Shown one piece after another: positions 1 to 8,842 of a DNA stretch of 64,000 nucleotides; position 1 is the stretch's first letter, and the number at the start of each line of letters is the position of its first letter. The stretch covers positions 310,001 to 374,000 of the forward strand of contig JADKKB010000001.1 of the NCBI GenBank assembly GCA_016720705.1, written 5' to 3'. This DNA comes from Chloracidobacterium sp. (GTDB taxonomy: Bacteria > Acidobacteriota > Blastocatellia > Pyrinomonadales > Pyrinomonadaceae). The translations under genes were made by a program, and so were the position numbers. The notes under the pieces were generated by a model that made no database searches, was not told the origin of the DNA, and worked only from the letters and a program-made list of their open reading frames with translations.

Positions 1-134
1 CCGGCGATATCGAGCGTCCGATCCGTGCTACCCGAATCCACCATCAGCACCTCATCGGCCCAATCAAGCGAACGGATCGCGTCCGCGATCTTCGCCTCCT
101 CATTGAATGCAATTATAACTGCCGAGATCTTCAC
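1..134 (-). CDS. Family 2 glycosyltransferase, N-terminal fragment
   Basis: Runs from a GTG at 134 off the left edge, so only about 44 residues are visible. They look like the start of a GT-A fold: a hydrophobic first strand, then AFNEE, the early signature of family 2 glycosyltransferases, and DEVLMVDSGSTD near residues 27-38, resembling the DSGSxD motif of WaaE/KdtX-like enzymes that add sugars to lipopolysaccharide or other surface glycans. An in-frame TAG about 33 bases upstream rules out a longer start, and no ATG is available. The acceptor and donor cannot be told from this fragment. Confidence 0.75.
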   Translation of the reverse strand, partial: MKISAVIIAFNEEAKIADAIRSLDWADEVLMVDSGSTDRTLDIA

Positions 135-168
135 GCTTTGGATTTTCGCAGGTTTGTCCGCAAACTAA

Positions 169-192
169 AAGTGCCGCATCGCTGCGGCACTT
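169..192 (-). terminator. Hairpin terminator behind the TolC-family gene
   Basis: A perfect 10-bp inverted repeat (AAGTGCCGCA / TGCGGCACTT) with a 4-base loop lies 25 bases past the stop of the minus-strand gene at 217. Read on the minus strand it is followed by TTTTAGTTT, as expected for an intrinsic terminator. Confidence 0.75.
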
Positions 193-216
193 GTTTAGAC
201 GGTATTTTCAATCAAA

Positions 217-2022
217 TTATTTGATCTCGACAGGTGAGGTGAGCGTGATGTTATTGGCTCTGAATGACGTCGCTGTCACTCTCTGAAGGTCGCTGAGTGC
301 CTTGTTATAGTCAGTTTCAGAACGGATTTCCGCGTTGCGGGCGTTGGCCAGAGAGTTTTCACGCTGAAACAGTAGAAACGTGGTCGAGCGTCCCGCGTCA
401 TACAGTTTGCGTTCGCCGTCAAGCAGAGTTTCGGCACTCTCACGTGCCCTTCGTGCGGTCAATACGCGTTGCCGCGCGGTTTCGACCGCCTGGACCGCAT
501 TTCGCACTTCGACGATCACCGCCTGCTCCTGTGCGCGCGTCTGGGCGGCGATCTGCTCGCCTTCTATCTTGGCGCCCTCGAGATTGGCCTTGGCGGTACG
601 ATTGCGGAACGGGAACGAGATCGTCACGCCGACCGAGAAATTCGGTGCGTCGGTGCGAAAGATGTTTGATAACGAGCGGTTAAATCCGCCAAAGAGATAC
701 GACGGCGATGCCGGAATCGCGATAGTGTCGTTCAATATCAAAGGCAGATTCACTAGCGGCAGTCCGCGGATCTGATTGATCGCGTTAAATAGCCGGAGAT
801 CGCCGAACGATGTGTAGAGATTGGTGGACGATGCGGCATTATTAGCACCGCGTGCCAGTCCGTCCAGCGAAAATGTCGTATTCAGATCGACCTGCGGACG
901 TGTCTGGTTGCGAAAATATTTGATATCGACTTCGTTTATCTCATTCTGTAGCTTGAGACGCTTGAGCTCAAAGCGATTCTCCATCGCGTCCTTCATCGCC
1001 GCATCGAGATTTGCGGGATCAACGCTGAAAACGGGTTTGTCGGTCGGGACAATAGTCTGCGACCACTCCGGAGCGGTGGTATCACGCAGCATTAGCTGTT
1101 TAAGCGCGTTTTCGGCTACCGAGACCTGTTGAGTCGCAGAGAGCAGGTCGCCTTCGCGATTGGCAAGCTCGGTTTCGACTGACGCCTTTTCGAGCGGCGC
1201 GGCCGCACCGGCGTCGATCTTGGCCTCGATCTGCCGCAGATTTTCCTTTGCAAGATTTAGATTAGCGACTACATTCTGCTGATTGCGGAGTGCGAAGACC
1301 AGGTCCCAATATGTCTGCTGGACTGATGAAATAGTCCTGATCGCCTGCAGGCGAAAGTCGGAATCGTTCTGTTCAAGCCGCTTTTTTGCGATCTTGATCT
1401 GTTGACGCTTGCTGTCGATATTAAAATTTCGCAGTAACGGCTGTGTGTACGTCATCCCGAGATTTGACGAATATATCGCACTGCTGCTCGACCCCGAGAC
1501 GCTGCCCGAACTGACCTGCGCCTGAGCGAAAGCATTCTCCGTGCGTTGGTTATTGAAAAAAACCTGGTAACTACCGCCGCCCGGACGAATGAATTTGTTC
1601 ATATTCGCATTTACGCGAAAATCATTGGTCGCTGCTGATCCGGTCGTCGAATTACGCGAATAATTAGGGTTGACCGTAAAAACGGGGTCATATATACCAA
1701 GCTGCGCCCTGATCCCGGTTTCCTGTATGCGGACCGTCGTTCGCGATACCTCGATGTCGTTATTGCTCTCGAGAGCCCGTTTGATCGCTTCGTCGAGCGA
1801 CAAGGTCAACGGCTGCGACGTCTGCACACCGATCCTCGACATCGAGGTCAGAAACGGGTTAGTCGCCGGCGGCGGCGTTGACGTGGTTCGCTTGGCTGTC
1901 GTCGCGGCGGCAGTATTCTGGGCTATCTGCTGCTGATCCTGCGGCACTGTTTGGGCAACCGCGGTCATCGCCGACGACAACATCAGCGTAAGGAATATCG
2001 ATTTTGATCGCGTAAAGGTCAT
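217..2022 (-). CDS. TolC-family outer membrane efflux protein
   Basis: Outer-membrane channel subunit of the TolC/OEP family, expected to form a trimeric beta-barrel with a periplasmic coiled-coil tunnel for efflux or type I secretion. The ATG at 2022 is preferred over a GTG at 2046 because it has a GGAG ten bases upstream and gives a clean signal peptide ending in AVAQ. After a low-complexity Thr/Pro/Ala stretch the mature protein has two OEP repeats, roughly residues 70-300 and 340-590; the first opens with SLDEAIKRALESNNDIEV. About 601 residues is long for the family, largely because of the N-terminal linker. No inner-membrane pump or adaptor gene is adjacent, so its partner is unknown. 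It is transcribed divergently from gap. Confidence 0.88.
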   Translation of the reverse strand: MTFTRSKSIFLTLMLSSAMTAVAQTVPQDQQQIAQNTAAATTAKRTTSTPPPATNPFLTSMSRIGVQTSQPLTLSLDEAIKRALESNNDIEVSRTTVRIQETGIRAQLGIYDPVFTVNPNYSRNSTTGSAATNDFRVNANMNKFIRPGGGSYQVFFNNQRTENAFAQAQVSSGSVSGSSSSAIYSSNLGMTYTQPLLRNFNIDSKRQQIKIAKKRLEQNDSDFRLQAIRTISSVQQTYWDLVFALRNQQNVVANLNLAKENLRQIEAKIDAGAAAPLEKASVETELANREGDLLSATQQVSVAENALKQLMLRDTTAPEWSQTIVPTDKPVFSVDPANLDAAMKDAMENRFELKRLKLQNEINEVDIKYFRNQTRPQVDLNTTFSLDGLARGANNAASSTNLYTSFGDLRLFNAINQIRGLPLVNLPLILNDTIAIPASPSYLFGGFNRSLSNIFRTDAPNFSVGVTISFPFRNRTAKANLEGAKIEGEQIAAQTRAQEQAVIVEVRNAVQAVETARQRVLTARRARESAETLLDGERKLYDAGRSTTFLLFQRENSLANARNAEIRSETDYNKALSDLQRVTATSFRANNITLTSPVEIK

Positions 2023-2180
2023 TATGAGAACGCTCCGGTCTTTCACGGTTTAGTTTGTATTATTGCTTATAAACTCAATCGCTTACTACGTCACCGCAAA
2101 CGCCATTGTTTCAACTATCTTAATTATCGACGATCGGTGAATCTTTGAATTTTTACTGATTTTGAGTTATCGTCAAACTT

Positions 2181-2207
2181 TATAATATACGCATTTTTCA
2201 CGGAGGA
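2181..2207 (+). promoter_or_regulatory. -10 box and ribosome site of gap
   Basis: A consensus TATAAT (2181-2186) lies 33 bases before the gap start codon and a strong GGAGGA (2202-2207) lies 11 bases before it. No good -35 hexamer is placed 16-18 bases upstream, so the promoter is inferred from the -10 alone. Confidence 0.5.
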
Positions 2208-2218
2208 ATCTAAACATA

Positions 2219-3226
2219 ATGGCTATTAAAATTGGTATCAACGGTTTCGGACGCATCGGGCGTGCGGTTATGCGCACGTGTCTAGGCAATCCGGAATTTG
2301 ATTTCGTTGCGGTCAATGATCTGACCGATACTAAAACACTCGCTCATCTGCTCAAGTATGATTCGATAATGGGCAATCTCGATCACGCGATCTCTGCCGG
2401 CGACGGCGTGATAAATGTCGAGGGCGACAAGTTTCGCGTATTTTCAGAACGCGATCCGGCGGCGATCGACTGGAATTCGGTCGGTGCTGAGATCGTTATC
2501 GAATCGACCGGACACTTTACCAAGGCCGAGGACGCGTCCAAGCATCTCGGCGGCAGTGTCAAGAAGGTCGTCATTTCGGCTCCGGCAAAGGGCGAAGATG
2601 TCACGATCGTGCTCGGCGTAAATGAGGGAATGTATGATGCGGCCAACCACCACATCATTTCCAACGCATCTTGCACGACCAACTGCCTCGCACCGGTCGC
2701 CAAGGTGATCCACGAGACATTCGGCATCAAGAATGCTTTGATGAATACCATCCACAGCTATACCAACGATCAGCAGTTGCTCGATCTGCCGCACAAGGAC
2801 CTTCGCCGTGCCCGTGCTGCCGCTTTGTCGATGATCCCGACCTCGACCGGTGCCGCCAAGGCCGTCGCTCTGGTCATCCCGGAACTCAAGGGCAAATTTG
2901 ACGGCATTTCCGTCCGCGTCCCGACGCCCAACGTCTCGCTCGTAGATGTCGTTATGAACGTCGAAAAGTCGACCTCGACCGAAGAAGTCAATGCCGTTCT
3001 CAAGGCGGCCGCAAATGGGCCGCTGAAGGGAATTCTGGCATTTTCTGAGGAGCCGCTCGTCTCGATCGACTTTAAGGGCAACTCGAACTCATCTATCGTA
3101 GATGCTGAGAACACAAAGGTTATCGACGGCACGTGCATCAAGGTACTGTCGTGGTATGACAACGAATGGGGTTACTCTTGCCGCGTTCGTGACCTGGTTA
3201 AATTCATTGCCGAAAAGGGCATATAA
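2219..3226 (+). CDS. gap: Glyceraldehyde-3-phosphate dehydrogenase, type I
   Basis: Cytoplasmic glycolytic enzyme that oxidises glyceraldehyde-3-phosphate with phosphate to 1,3-bisphosphoglycerate. The 335-residue length is normal. The N-terminal Rossmann signature INGFGRIGR starts at residue 7, Asp34 of AVNDL ends the second strand and suggests NAD preference, the active-site SNASCTTNC places the catalytic Cys at 152, and NTIHSYTNDQ gives the partner His at 179. Its strong ribosome site and near-consensus -10 fit a highly expressed gene. In many bacteria gap, pgk, tpiA and secG are contiguous; here the same order is kept on one strand but spread over 13 kb. Confidence 0.97.
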   Translation: MAIKIGINGFGRIGRAVMRTCLGNPEFDFVAVNDLTDTKTLAHLLKYDSIMGNLDHAISAGDGVINVEGDKFRVFSERDPAAIDWNSVGAEIVIESTGHFTKAEDASKHLGGSVKKVVISAPAKGEDVTIVLGVNEGMYDAANHHIISNASCTTNCLAPVAKVIHETFGIKNALMNTIHSYTNDQQLLDLPHKDLRRARAAALSMIPTSTGAAKAVALVIPELKGKFDGISVRVPTPNVSLVDVVMNVEKSTSTEEVNAVLKAAANGPLKGILAFSEEPLVSIDFKGNSNSSIVDAENTKVIDGTCIKVLSWYDNEWGYSCRVRDLVKFIAEKGI

Positions 3227-3240
3227 CCCCTTTATCTTGC

Positions 3241-3285
3241 GGCGGGTACACGGCCATTGACGGTTTCGTGTGCCCGCCGATTTTT
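3241..3285 (+). terminator. Hairpin between gap and the S41 peptidase gene
   Basis: GGCGGGTACACG (3241-3252) pairs with CGTGTGCCCGCC (3267-3278) with one wobble, followed by GATTTTTA. It sits 14 bases past the gap stop and ends just before the ATG at 3290, so it may end gap transcripts or attenuate the next gene. Confidence 0.6.
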
Positions 3286-3289
3286 ATAT

Positions 3290-5644
3290 ATGAACAAGCA
3301 ACGGTTTTTTGGGTTTTTCCTCGCCCTGTTGGTATTTGGCACGTACCCTGTCGCCATCCACTCCCAACGAAAGCCGCCGCGAAAAACGCAACCCGAACTC
3401 ATTCAGACAATTCGGGTAACGAAGATCGGGAGCGTCGATGTCTTCGGCGGTGATACGCCGCCAAATATGTCGCCCGCCCAGAAGTTACGCTGGGATTCGT
3501 TCATCAAGGTCTGGCAAACACTTCGCGACAATTACTTTGATCAGACCTTTAACGGCCTCGACTGGGACGCGGTCAAGGCCGAATTCAGGCCCCGCGTCAT
3601 TGCCGCCAAAACGGACCTCGAGTTTCACTCTCAAATGCAGGAGATGATCGGCCGACTGCAAAAGTCACACTTTGCGATCGTTCCGCCCGAGGTTTACCGC
3701 GAGATCGAGACCGCTAAGGCTGAGGCAAAAAAGCGTGAAAAGGAACGCTCCGCGGCCCGCAGTGACGCCTCCGATGATCCCGGAAAGGAAGACGAACCAC
3801 TGATCGACGAATCTGAGACGCAGTTCGGCATCGGTATCGAACTTCGCTTGATAGACGGCAAATTCGTCATTGTCCGCACCGATCGTGATTCGGCGGCGGA
3901 ATATGCAGGCGTGAAACCCGGCTTTATTCTCGACAAGATAAACGGCGTCTCGCTATCCGAAATGGTCTCCCGGATCAAGCTATATTACTCATCGAACGGG
4001 ACCGAGAAATTTCTCAAATACCTACCGCTCCAGATCGGGCCCTGGTTTCTGAATGGCGAAAAGGATTCGTACGTGACGATCACCTGTATCGACGGTAGCG
4101 ACAAGCCCGTCGATTTCCGAATTCGCCGCGAACCTCTGCTTGGGCAAACTGTCACGCTCGGCCAGAATCTGCCGGAGCAATACCTAAAGTTCGTCAAACG
4201 AGATATCGACGGTGATGTCGGCTACATTCGGTTCAACGTCTTTGCGATGCCGATCGTCGATCGATTTTGCGACGCCGTCCGCGAGTTCAATGGCAAAAAG
4301 GCCATCATCGTGGACCTTCGGGGCAATACCGGCGGCCTTCTCGGCCCGCTTTACGCCCTTTCCGGGATGCTGACCGACGACCGTATCGATATCGGCACGA
4401 TGATCTACAAGGTTGGCCGCGAACCGATGATAGCTCTGTCCAAAAGGAATAATTTTACTGGAAAGCTGGTATTTTTGGTTGATCGCTACACCATCTCTGC
4501 GGGTGAGATATTTGCGGGTGCCGTACAGGACAATAAACGGGCCTTGATCGTCGGCGAAAAGACCGCAGGCGAGGCTTTGCCGGCTATTTCGGTCGTATTG
4601 CCGACCGGAGGCGTGTTTCTCTATCCGATCGCCAATTTTAAGACCAAGACAGGACGTCTGCTTGAGGGCGTCGGCGTAGTTCCGGACGTAACGGTCGAGG
4701 TTGACCGCAAAACGCTGCTCGAAGGTAGCGACCCGCAACTATCCCGTGCAATGGCCGAGATCGCCAGTGCAAAGCTCTTTCCGCAAGCTGCGACAACCGT
4801 AAACACCGACAGTGAATTGCCGCCGCCGCCTGCACCGAAACCCGCCCCGAGGGTTGTTGTCGCAACCGGTAGCGGGTCAGGTAATGGGACAGGTAATGGG
4901 ACAGGCAGTGGACTAAGTAGTTCAGGCCCCCCGCCACCACCAAGGGCATTGACGGTGCTCGGTGCCGCAGACGCCCCAGCCGCCGACCTCAAGGACCCCA
5001 AAGCTCTCGGCGTCATCGGAGCGTTCGCAGATGCGGTCGGCGGACTCGGCAAATGGCGAGCTATCAAGTCGTACTCCATTACGGGAAGTCAATCCGTCGA
5101 TTATCGCGGCTCGATCACCAATTTTGCCGTCCGCTCATACAAACGTTATCCGTCGGATTACTTGATCGTTCTGTCTTCACCTGCAGTCGGCGAGATCCGG
5201 TCGATCTTTGCCGGACGTGAGGCGATCACGCAGTCTGATTACGGTATCGACACCGCCGTGACATTGCCGACCGCAGCATCGAACGTTGACCTTTTTGACA
5301 CGATATTCTTGGCACTTGACGTCGAGGCGATGCGCTCGCTCAGTTACCTGGGCATATTTGACCGTGACGGGCGAAAATGTCACATTATTGAGGCAACATT
5401 CAAGAATGGAAAGTCGGCGAGCCTGGCATTTGACGTCGAGACCAAAATGCTCGTCAGTATGGCAGACCGCTACTCGGTTTCGGGTTACGGAGACTATCGT
5501 AAGGTCAATGGACTGATGATGCCGTTCAGGGTTGACGTAGGTACGGGCAGATCCTTGTTGTTCGACAAGATAACACTAGACGAAAACCTGAGTGACGATC
5601 TATTTAAGCGTAAAGAAAACTGCTATGACCGCCCTGCACAATAG
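3290..5644 (+). CDS. Secreted S41-family peptidase with PDZ domain
   Basis: Predicted secreted serine peptidase of the C-terminal-processing/tail-specific family. The ATG at 3290 gives a signal peptide ending near AIHSQ; an upstream TTG at 3257 lies inside a terminator hairpin and is less likely. Order of parts: helical N-terminal region (about 50-150), charged linker, PDZ domain (about 180-270), S41 fold (about 300-480), Pro/Gly/Ser-rich linker (about 515-570), and an unassigned C-terminal domain (about 580-784). The nucleophile is probably Ser403 in TISAGEIF. The following motif is VGEKTAGEA, where classical CtpA/Tsp enzymes have VGExTFGKG, so the usual catalytic Lys position is Glu; this pattern is closer to the S41B/IRBP-like branch. 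The C-terminal domain resembles beta-rich lipoprotein-carrier folds only in general look. Confidence 0.83.
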   Translation: MNKQRFFGFFLALLVFGTYPVAIHSQRKPPRKTQPELIQTIRVTKIGSVDVFGGDTPPNMSPAQKLRWDSFIKVWQTLRDNYFDQTFNGLDWDAVKAEFRPRVIAAKTDLEFHSQMQEMIGRLQKSHFAIVPPEVYREIETAKAEAKKREKERSAARSDASDDPGKEDEPLIDESETQFGIGIELRLIDGKFVIVRTDRDSAAEYAGVKPGFILDKINGVSLSEMVSRIKLYYSSNGTEKFLKYLPLQIGPWFLNGEKDSYVTITCIDGSDKPVDFRIRREPLLGQTVTLGQNLPEQYLKFVKRDIDGDVGYIRFNVFAMPIVDRFCDAVREFNGKKAIIVDLRGNTGGLLGPLYALSGMLTDDRIDIGTMIYKVGREPMIALSKRNNFTGKLVFLVDRYTISAGEIFAGAVQDNKRALIVGEKTAGEALPAISVVLPTGGVFLYPIANFKTKTGRLLEGVGVVPDVTVEVDRKTLLEGSDPQLSRAMAEIASAKLFPQAATTVNTDSELPPPPAPKPAPRVVVATGSGSGNGTGNGTGSGLSSSGPPPPPRALTVLGAADAPAADLKDPKALGVIGAFADAVGGLGKWRAIKSYSITGSQSVDYRGSITNFAVRSYKRYPSDYLIVLSSPAVGEIRSIFAGREAITQSDYGIDTAVTLPTAASNVDLFDTIFLALDVEAMRSLSYLGIFDRDGRKCHIIEATFKNGKSASLAFDVETKMLVSMADRYSVSGYGDYRKVNGLMMPFRVDVGTGRSLLFDKITLDENLSDDLFKRKENCYDRPAQ

Positions 5645-5658
5645 CAACCGGAGATACT

Positions 5659-6087
5659 ATGAATAACAATTTTTTCAGCCGCAACACTACAAATTTGGGC
5701 TTTGCCGTTCTCTTACTCGTAGTTCTGGGCTGTTCGTGCCCTCAGAAGCTCAGCGAATTTACGAAAAAGAGTGAGCCTTCGACGCCTTCACCGTCAAACA
5801 CGGCAACTGTACCTGACAAACCGACGACTCCAACGCCAACTACCCCGACCACGCCCAAGGGCGATTATGATCTGACAATGGCAAAATACAGTCAATTGTC
5901 GATCGGTATGCCGCGTTCAAAGGTGGAGTCGATCCTCGGCGGTCCGGGAACTGAGATCAGTTCGTCAAAGGGAGGCGGCGTAAGTTTTTCGGTCAATAAG
6001 TGGCAAGGTGCTAATTATAAGGCGGTGATCTTGTCGTTTAAGGCGGATAAAATAATGTCGAAGTCGCAGGTCGGCCTCGATAAATAG
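5659..6087 (+). CDS. Lipoprotein with BamE/SmpA-like domain
   Basis: 142-residue predicted lipoprotein. The N-terminal hydrophobic segment ends in a lipobox-like LGCSC, so acylation at the first Cys would anchor it to a membrane. A Thr/Pro-rich linker (residues about 40-75) leads to a compact domain with YSQLSIGMPRSKVESILGG, the SxGMxxxxVxxxLGxP pattern of SmpA/OmlA (BamE) and related DUF3862-type domains, followed by predicted beta strands. It lies 14 bases after the S41 peptidase gene and is probably co-transcribed with it. A role in envelope assembly is possible from the fold, but nothing in the context proves it. Confidence 0.72.
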   Translation: MNNNFFSRNTTNLGFAVLLLVVLGCSCPQKLSEFTKKSEPSTPSPSNTATVPDKPTTPTPTTPTTPKGDYDLTMAKYSQLSIGMPRSKVESILGGPGTEISSSKGGGVSFSVNKWQGANYKAVILSFKADKIMSKSQVGLDK

Positions 6088-6093
6088 CCGTTC

Positions 6094-6113
6094 GACGGCG
6101 AATGCCGTCTTAT
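6094..6113 (+). terminator. Short hairpin after the lipoprotein gene
   Basis: GACGGC / GCCGTC with a 4-base loop followed by TTATTT, seven bases after the stop at 6087. The stem is only 6 bp, so this is a weak candidate terminator. Confidence 0.35.
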
Positions 6114-6184
6114 TTGAAACGAAAGCCCTCTAACTCTTCGGGCCGCGACCGGTTTATCGGTACGGTCCACTTTCCCAACGCTCT

Positions 6185-7414
6185 ATGCTCAAACGAACTA
6201 TTAAAGACATCGATATTCACGGCAAACGTGTATTTATCCGCGTAGATTTCAATGTACCCATTAAAAACGGCGAGATAACCGATGACACACGAATTCTCGG
6301 AGCCCTACCGACGATCAAATATGCCGTCGAACAAGGTGCTCGCGTCATTCTCGCATCGCACCTCGGCCGTCCACTTAAAGACAAAAAGAAAGCCGAAGAA
6401 AAAGGCCTGCCGTATGATGCGGCAAAATACAGTCTCAAACCGGTGTTCGAGTATCTGTCTAAGATAGATGGGTTAAATGTTGCATTTGCAGATGATTGCA
6501 TCGGCGACTCGGTCGCTGCTGACGTTGCGGGAATGAATGCGGGCGACGTACTTTTACTGGAAAATCTCCGCCTTCACGCCGAAGAGGAAAAGAATGACGC
6601 CGATTTTGCCGGACAGCTCGCTTCGCTCTGTGACGTTTACGTCAACGATGCTTTCGGCACCGCTCACCGTGCCCACGCCTCGACCGAGGGCATCACGCAC
6701 TTTGTGGACGATTGTGTCGCGGGCCTCTTGATGGAAAAAGAACTCAACTATCTCGGCAAGGCTCTTCACTCGCCCGAGCGCCCGTTTGTCGCGATCCTCG
6801 GCGGAGCCAAGGTGTCGGACAAGATACCCGTGATCGAATCGCTCATCAAACGCAAGGTGGACAAACTCCTAATCGGCGGTGCGATGGCTTACACGTTCTT
6901 TAAGGCGGCCGGCTATACGGTCGGAAAATCGCTGGTCGAGGACGATATGATGCCCAAGGCCAAAGAAATCGAACAAATGGCTGCCGACGCCGGCGTCGAA
7001 CTCCTTTTGCCGACAGATCATCAGGTCGTCGACAGCTACGACCCGCTACATTCGCGCCGGACGATCCCGATCGCCTTCACCAATACGGGCCTGGTCGGCC
7101 TCGATATCGGCGTTGACACCGCCGCCCTGTTCACCAAAGCCCTCGAGGGAGCCAAGACCATCGTCTGGAACGGCCCGATGGGCATGTTTGAGGAAAAGCC
7201 ATTTGACGAAGGGACGCTTGCCGTCGCTAACGCGGTGGCTGACGCTACCGATCAGGGTGCGATCTCGATCGTGGGCGGCGGTGATTCGGTCGCGGCGATC
7301 AATCAGGCCGGGCTCGATTCACGCATCAGCCACATCTCGACCGGAGGCGGAGCGACGTTAGAATTCCTTGCCGGAGATATCCTGCCGGGCGTCGCTGCGT
7401 TGGATGATAAATAG
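6185..7414 (+). CDS. pgk: Phosphoglycerate kinase
   Basis: Cytoplasmic glycolytic enzyme transferring phosphate from 1,3-bisphosphoglycerate to ADP. The 409-residue protein has the N-terminal signature RVDFNVP (residues 19-25), the substrate loop ASHLGRP (about 58-64), HRAHAST, the nucleotide-binding GGAKVSDKI near 205, and the C-terminal GGGDSVAAI and STGGGATLEFL loops. It keeps the family's usual order and length. The gene lies between a lipoprotein gene and a terminase remnant rather than directly beside gap or tpiA. Confidence 0.97.
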   Translation: MLKRTIKDIDIHGKRVFIRVDFNVPIKNGEITDDTRILGALPTIKYAVEQGARVILASHLGRPLKDKKKAEEKGLPYDAAKYSLKPVFEYLSKIDGLNVAFADDCIGDSVAADVAGMNAGDVLLLENLRLHAEEEKNDADFAGQLASLCDVYVNDAFGTAHRAHASTEGITHFVDDCVAGLLMEKELNYLGKALHSPERPFVAILGGAKVSDKIPVIESLIKRKVDKLLIGGAMAYTFFKAAGYTVGKSLVEDDMMPKAKEIEQMAADAGVELLLPTDHQVVDSYDPLHSRRTIPIAFTNTGLVGLDIGVDTAALFTKALEGAKTIVWNGPMGMFEEKPFDEGTLAVANAVADATDQGAISIVGGGDSVAAINQAGLDSRISHISTGGGATLEFLAGDILPGVAALDDK

Positions 7415-7451
7415 GATCGACGCTGATTTCGTCGTCGATTCAGCATCTTTC

Positions 7452-7532
7452 CATAAATCTCATAAATTCCATAAATCTCATAAATCTTGTAAACATCGTA
7501 AATCTCATAAATCCCGTAAATATCGTAAAGCG
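7452..7532 (+). repeat. Tandem 9-bp repeat, nine copies
   Basis: Nine head-to-tail units of 9 bp with consensus CATAAATCT fill 7452-7532 without gaps; later units drift to CGTAAATAT and CGTAAAGCG. The array sits between pgk and the terminase remnant. In one frame it would encode a His/Lys/Ser-rich repeat, which looks like a by-product and not a gene. Confidence 0.85.
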
Positions 7533-8320
7533 CGTTTGTTGAGATCGGGGGTAGGCTATATATATGGCCGCAAAAGTCCCTCAGCAGAAGATCGCGGATT
7601 GTCGGGAGTTGTACTTAAGGTACGGCGGCGAGGCACACGAGCGGATCGCGTCGGAGATGCGTGGGCGTGGTTGGCGAGGGTTTACGAAACGCAATCTTTA
7701 CGCCCGCACCCGCGGCGGCATTGTCACACAGGGCTGGCCGGAACGCTTCGGCTGGGACGGTGATCTGCCCTTGAAAGGTGCGAAAGGCACTAAAAAGGGA
7801 AGATGCGGCACGGCATACGCAAGCCGCCGCACTTTTGCACGGGAGCACACGCCGCTCAGGCCTTCCGCATTCGAAGTTTCCAAGCCAAAGTTCAACCGCC
7901 AAAAAGCCAAACGCCTGCGCCGAATGGCCGAACGGCGTTCAAAACAGCTGAAAGGGAAAACACGGATGCAAGGGATACAAGAACGGCCCGGTTCTATACA
8001 TATCCCCGACTCAACCGACTCGCCAGACTCAACCGACTCGTTCCACGCGTGGCTTAAGTCTATGCCGTCGGCCTGGGACTGGGACCTTCGGCATCAGTTG
8101 TATCTGTACGAGCACTTGCAAAAAGTAACGGACGGCGAGTGTAAGCGTCTGATGATCTTTATGCCGCCGCGTCACGGCAAATCAGAGCTCGTCACGGTCC
8201 GCTACGCTGCCTGGCGGCTTAAACAGAGGCCTTCGATGCGTGTCATTCTCAGCAGTTACAATCAGAAGCTCGCCGATCTATTCTCCCGCAAGATCCGGAC
8301 AGTGCTTGCGGATTCTTTTG

Positions 8321-8490
8321 CCGCAGAGGCGCAGAGACGCGGACAAGCAGAAGAGGGAGAAGAGATGATGGGGAGTGGGGGAGATGGGGAGAAGCGGAGT
8401 AGGGAAGACGGCCGTACGAAAACTAGAGCGGCCTCCCACACTCCTCCACTCCCCAACTCCTCCACTGCTTCGCCCTTCCCGTTCACGCGG
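8321..8490 (+). repeat. Repeat element 1 inside the terminase gene (right edge uncertain)
   Basis: Begins at 8321 with a 23-base motif containing GAGGCGCAGAGACGCGGA, 22 of 23 bases identical to the left end of element 2 at 8844. The body is purine-rich on the left and pyrimidine-rich on the right, giving an imperfect inverted arrangement. It adds residues AEAQRRG and low-complexity sequence to the terminase without shifting its frame. The right boundary, set here near 8490, is a guess. Confidence 0.6.
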
Positions 8491-8842
8491 CCGAGGCCCG
8501 CAAACCGCGTCTCGGAGTGGGAGACGACCGTCGGCGGCGGCCTCAAGGCAGTCGGCGTAGGGGCGGGCGTGACGGGCTACGGAGCCGATCTGATCATCAT
8601 CGATGATCCGGTCAAGGAGCCGCAGCGAAGCCGGCAGCCCTGTGCTTCGCGAAAGGCTCTGGAACTGGTTCAGGGACGATCTCTCGACCCGCCTCGAACC
8701 CGAAGGCTCGATCATCCTCATACAGACCCGCTGGCACGAAGACGACCTCGCCGGGCGTCTGCTGAGGGAGCAGGCCGACGGCGGTGACCAATGGACCGTC
8801 ATCCGCCTGCCCGCCCTCGCTGAGACGTGGGAAGAACGGGTA

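Noticed and set aside
4184..4738. 184-codon minus-strand frame inside the S41 peptidase gene
   Set aside because: Antisense to the catalytic domain of the peptidase; no domain of its own.
7452..7532. Repeat array considered as a CRISPR
   Set aside because: Units are 9 bp, contiguous and without spacers, and no cas genes are present.
7368..7763. 131-codon frame with a His/Lys/Ser repeat over the 9-bp array
   Set aside because: The repeats come from reading the tandem array; the frame overlaps pgk and the terminase start in the wrong register.
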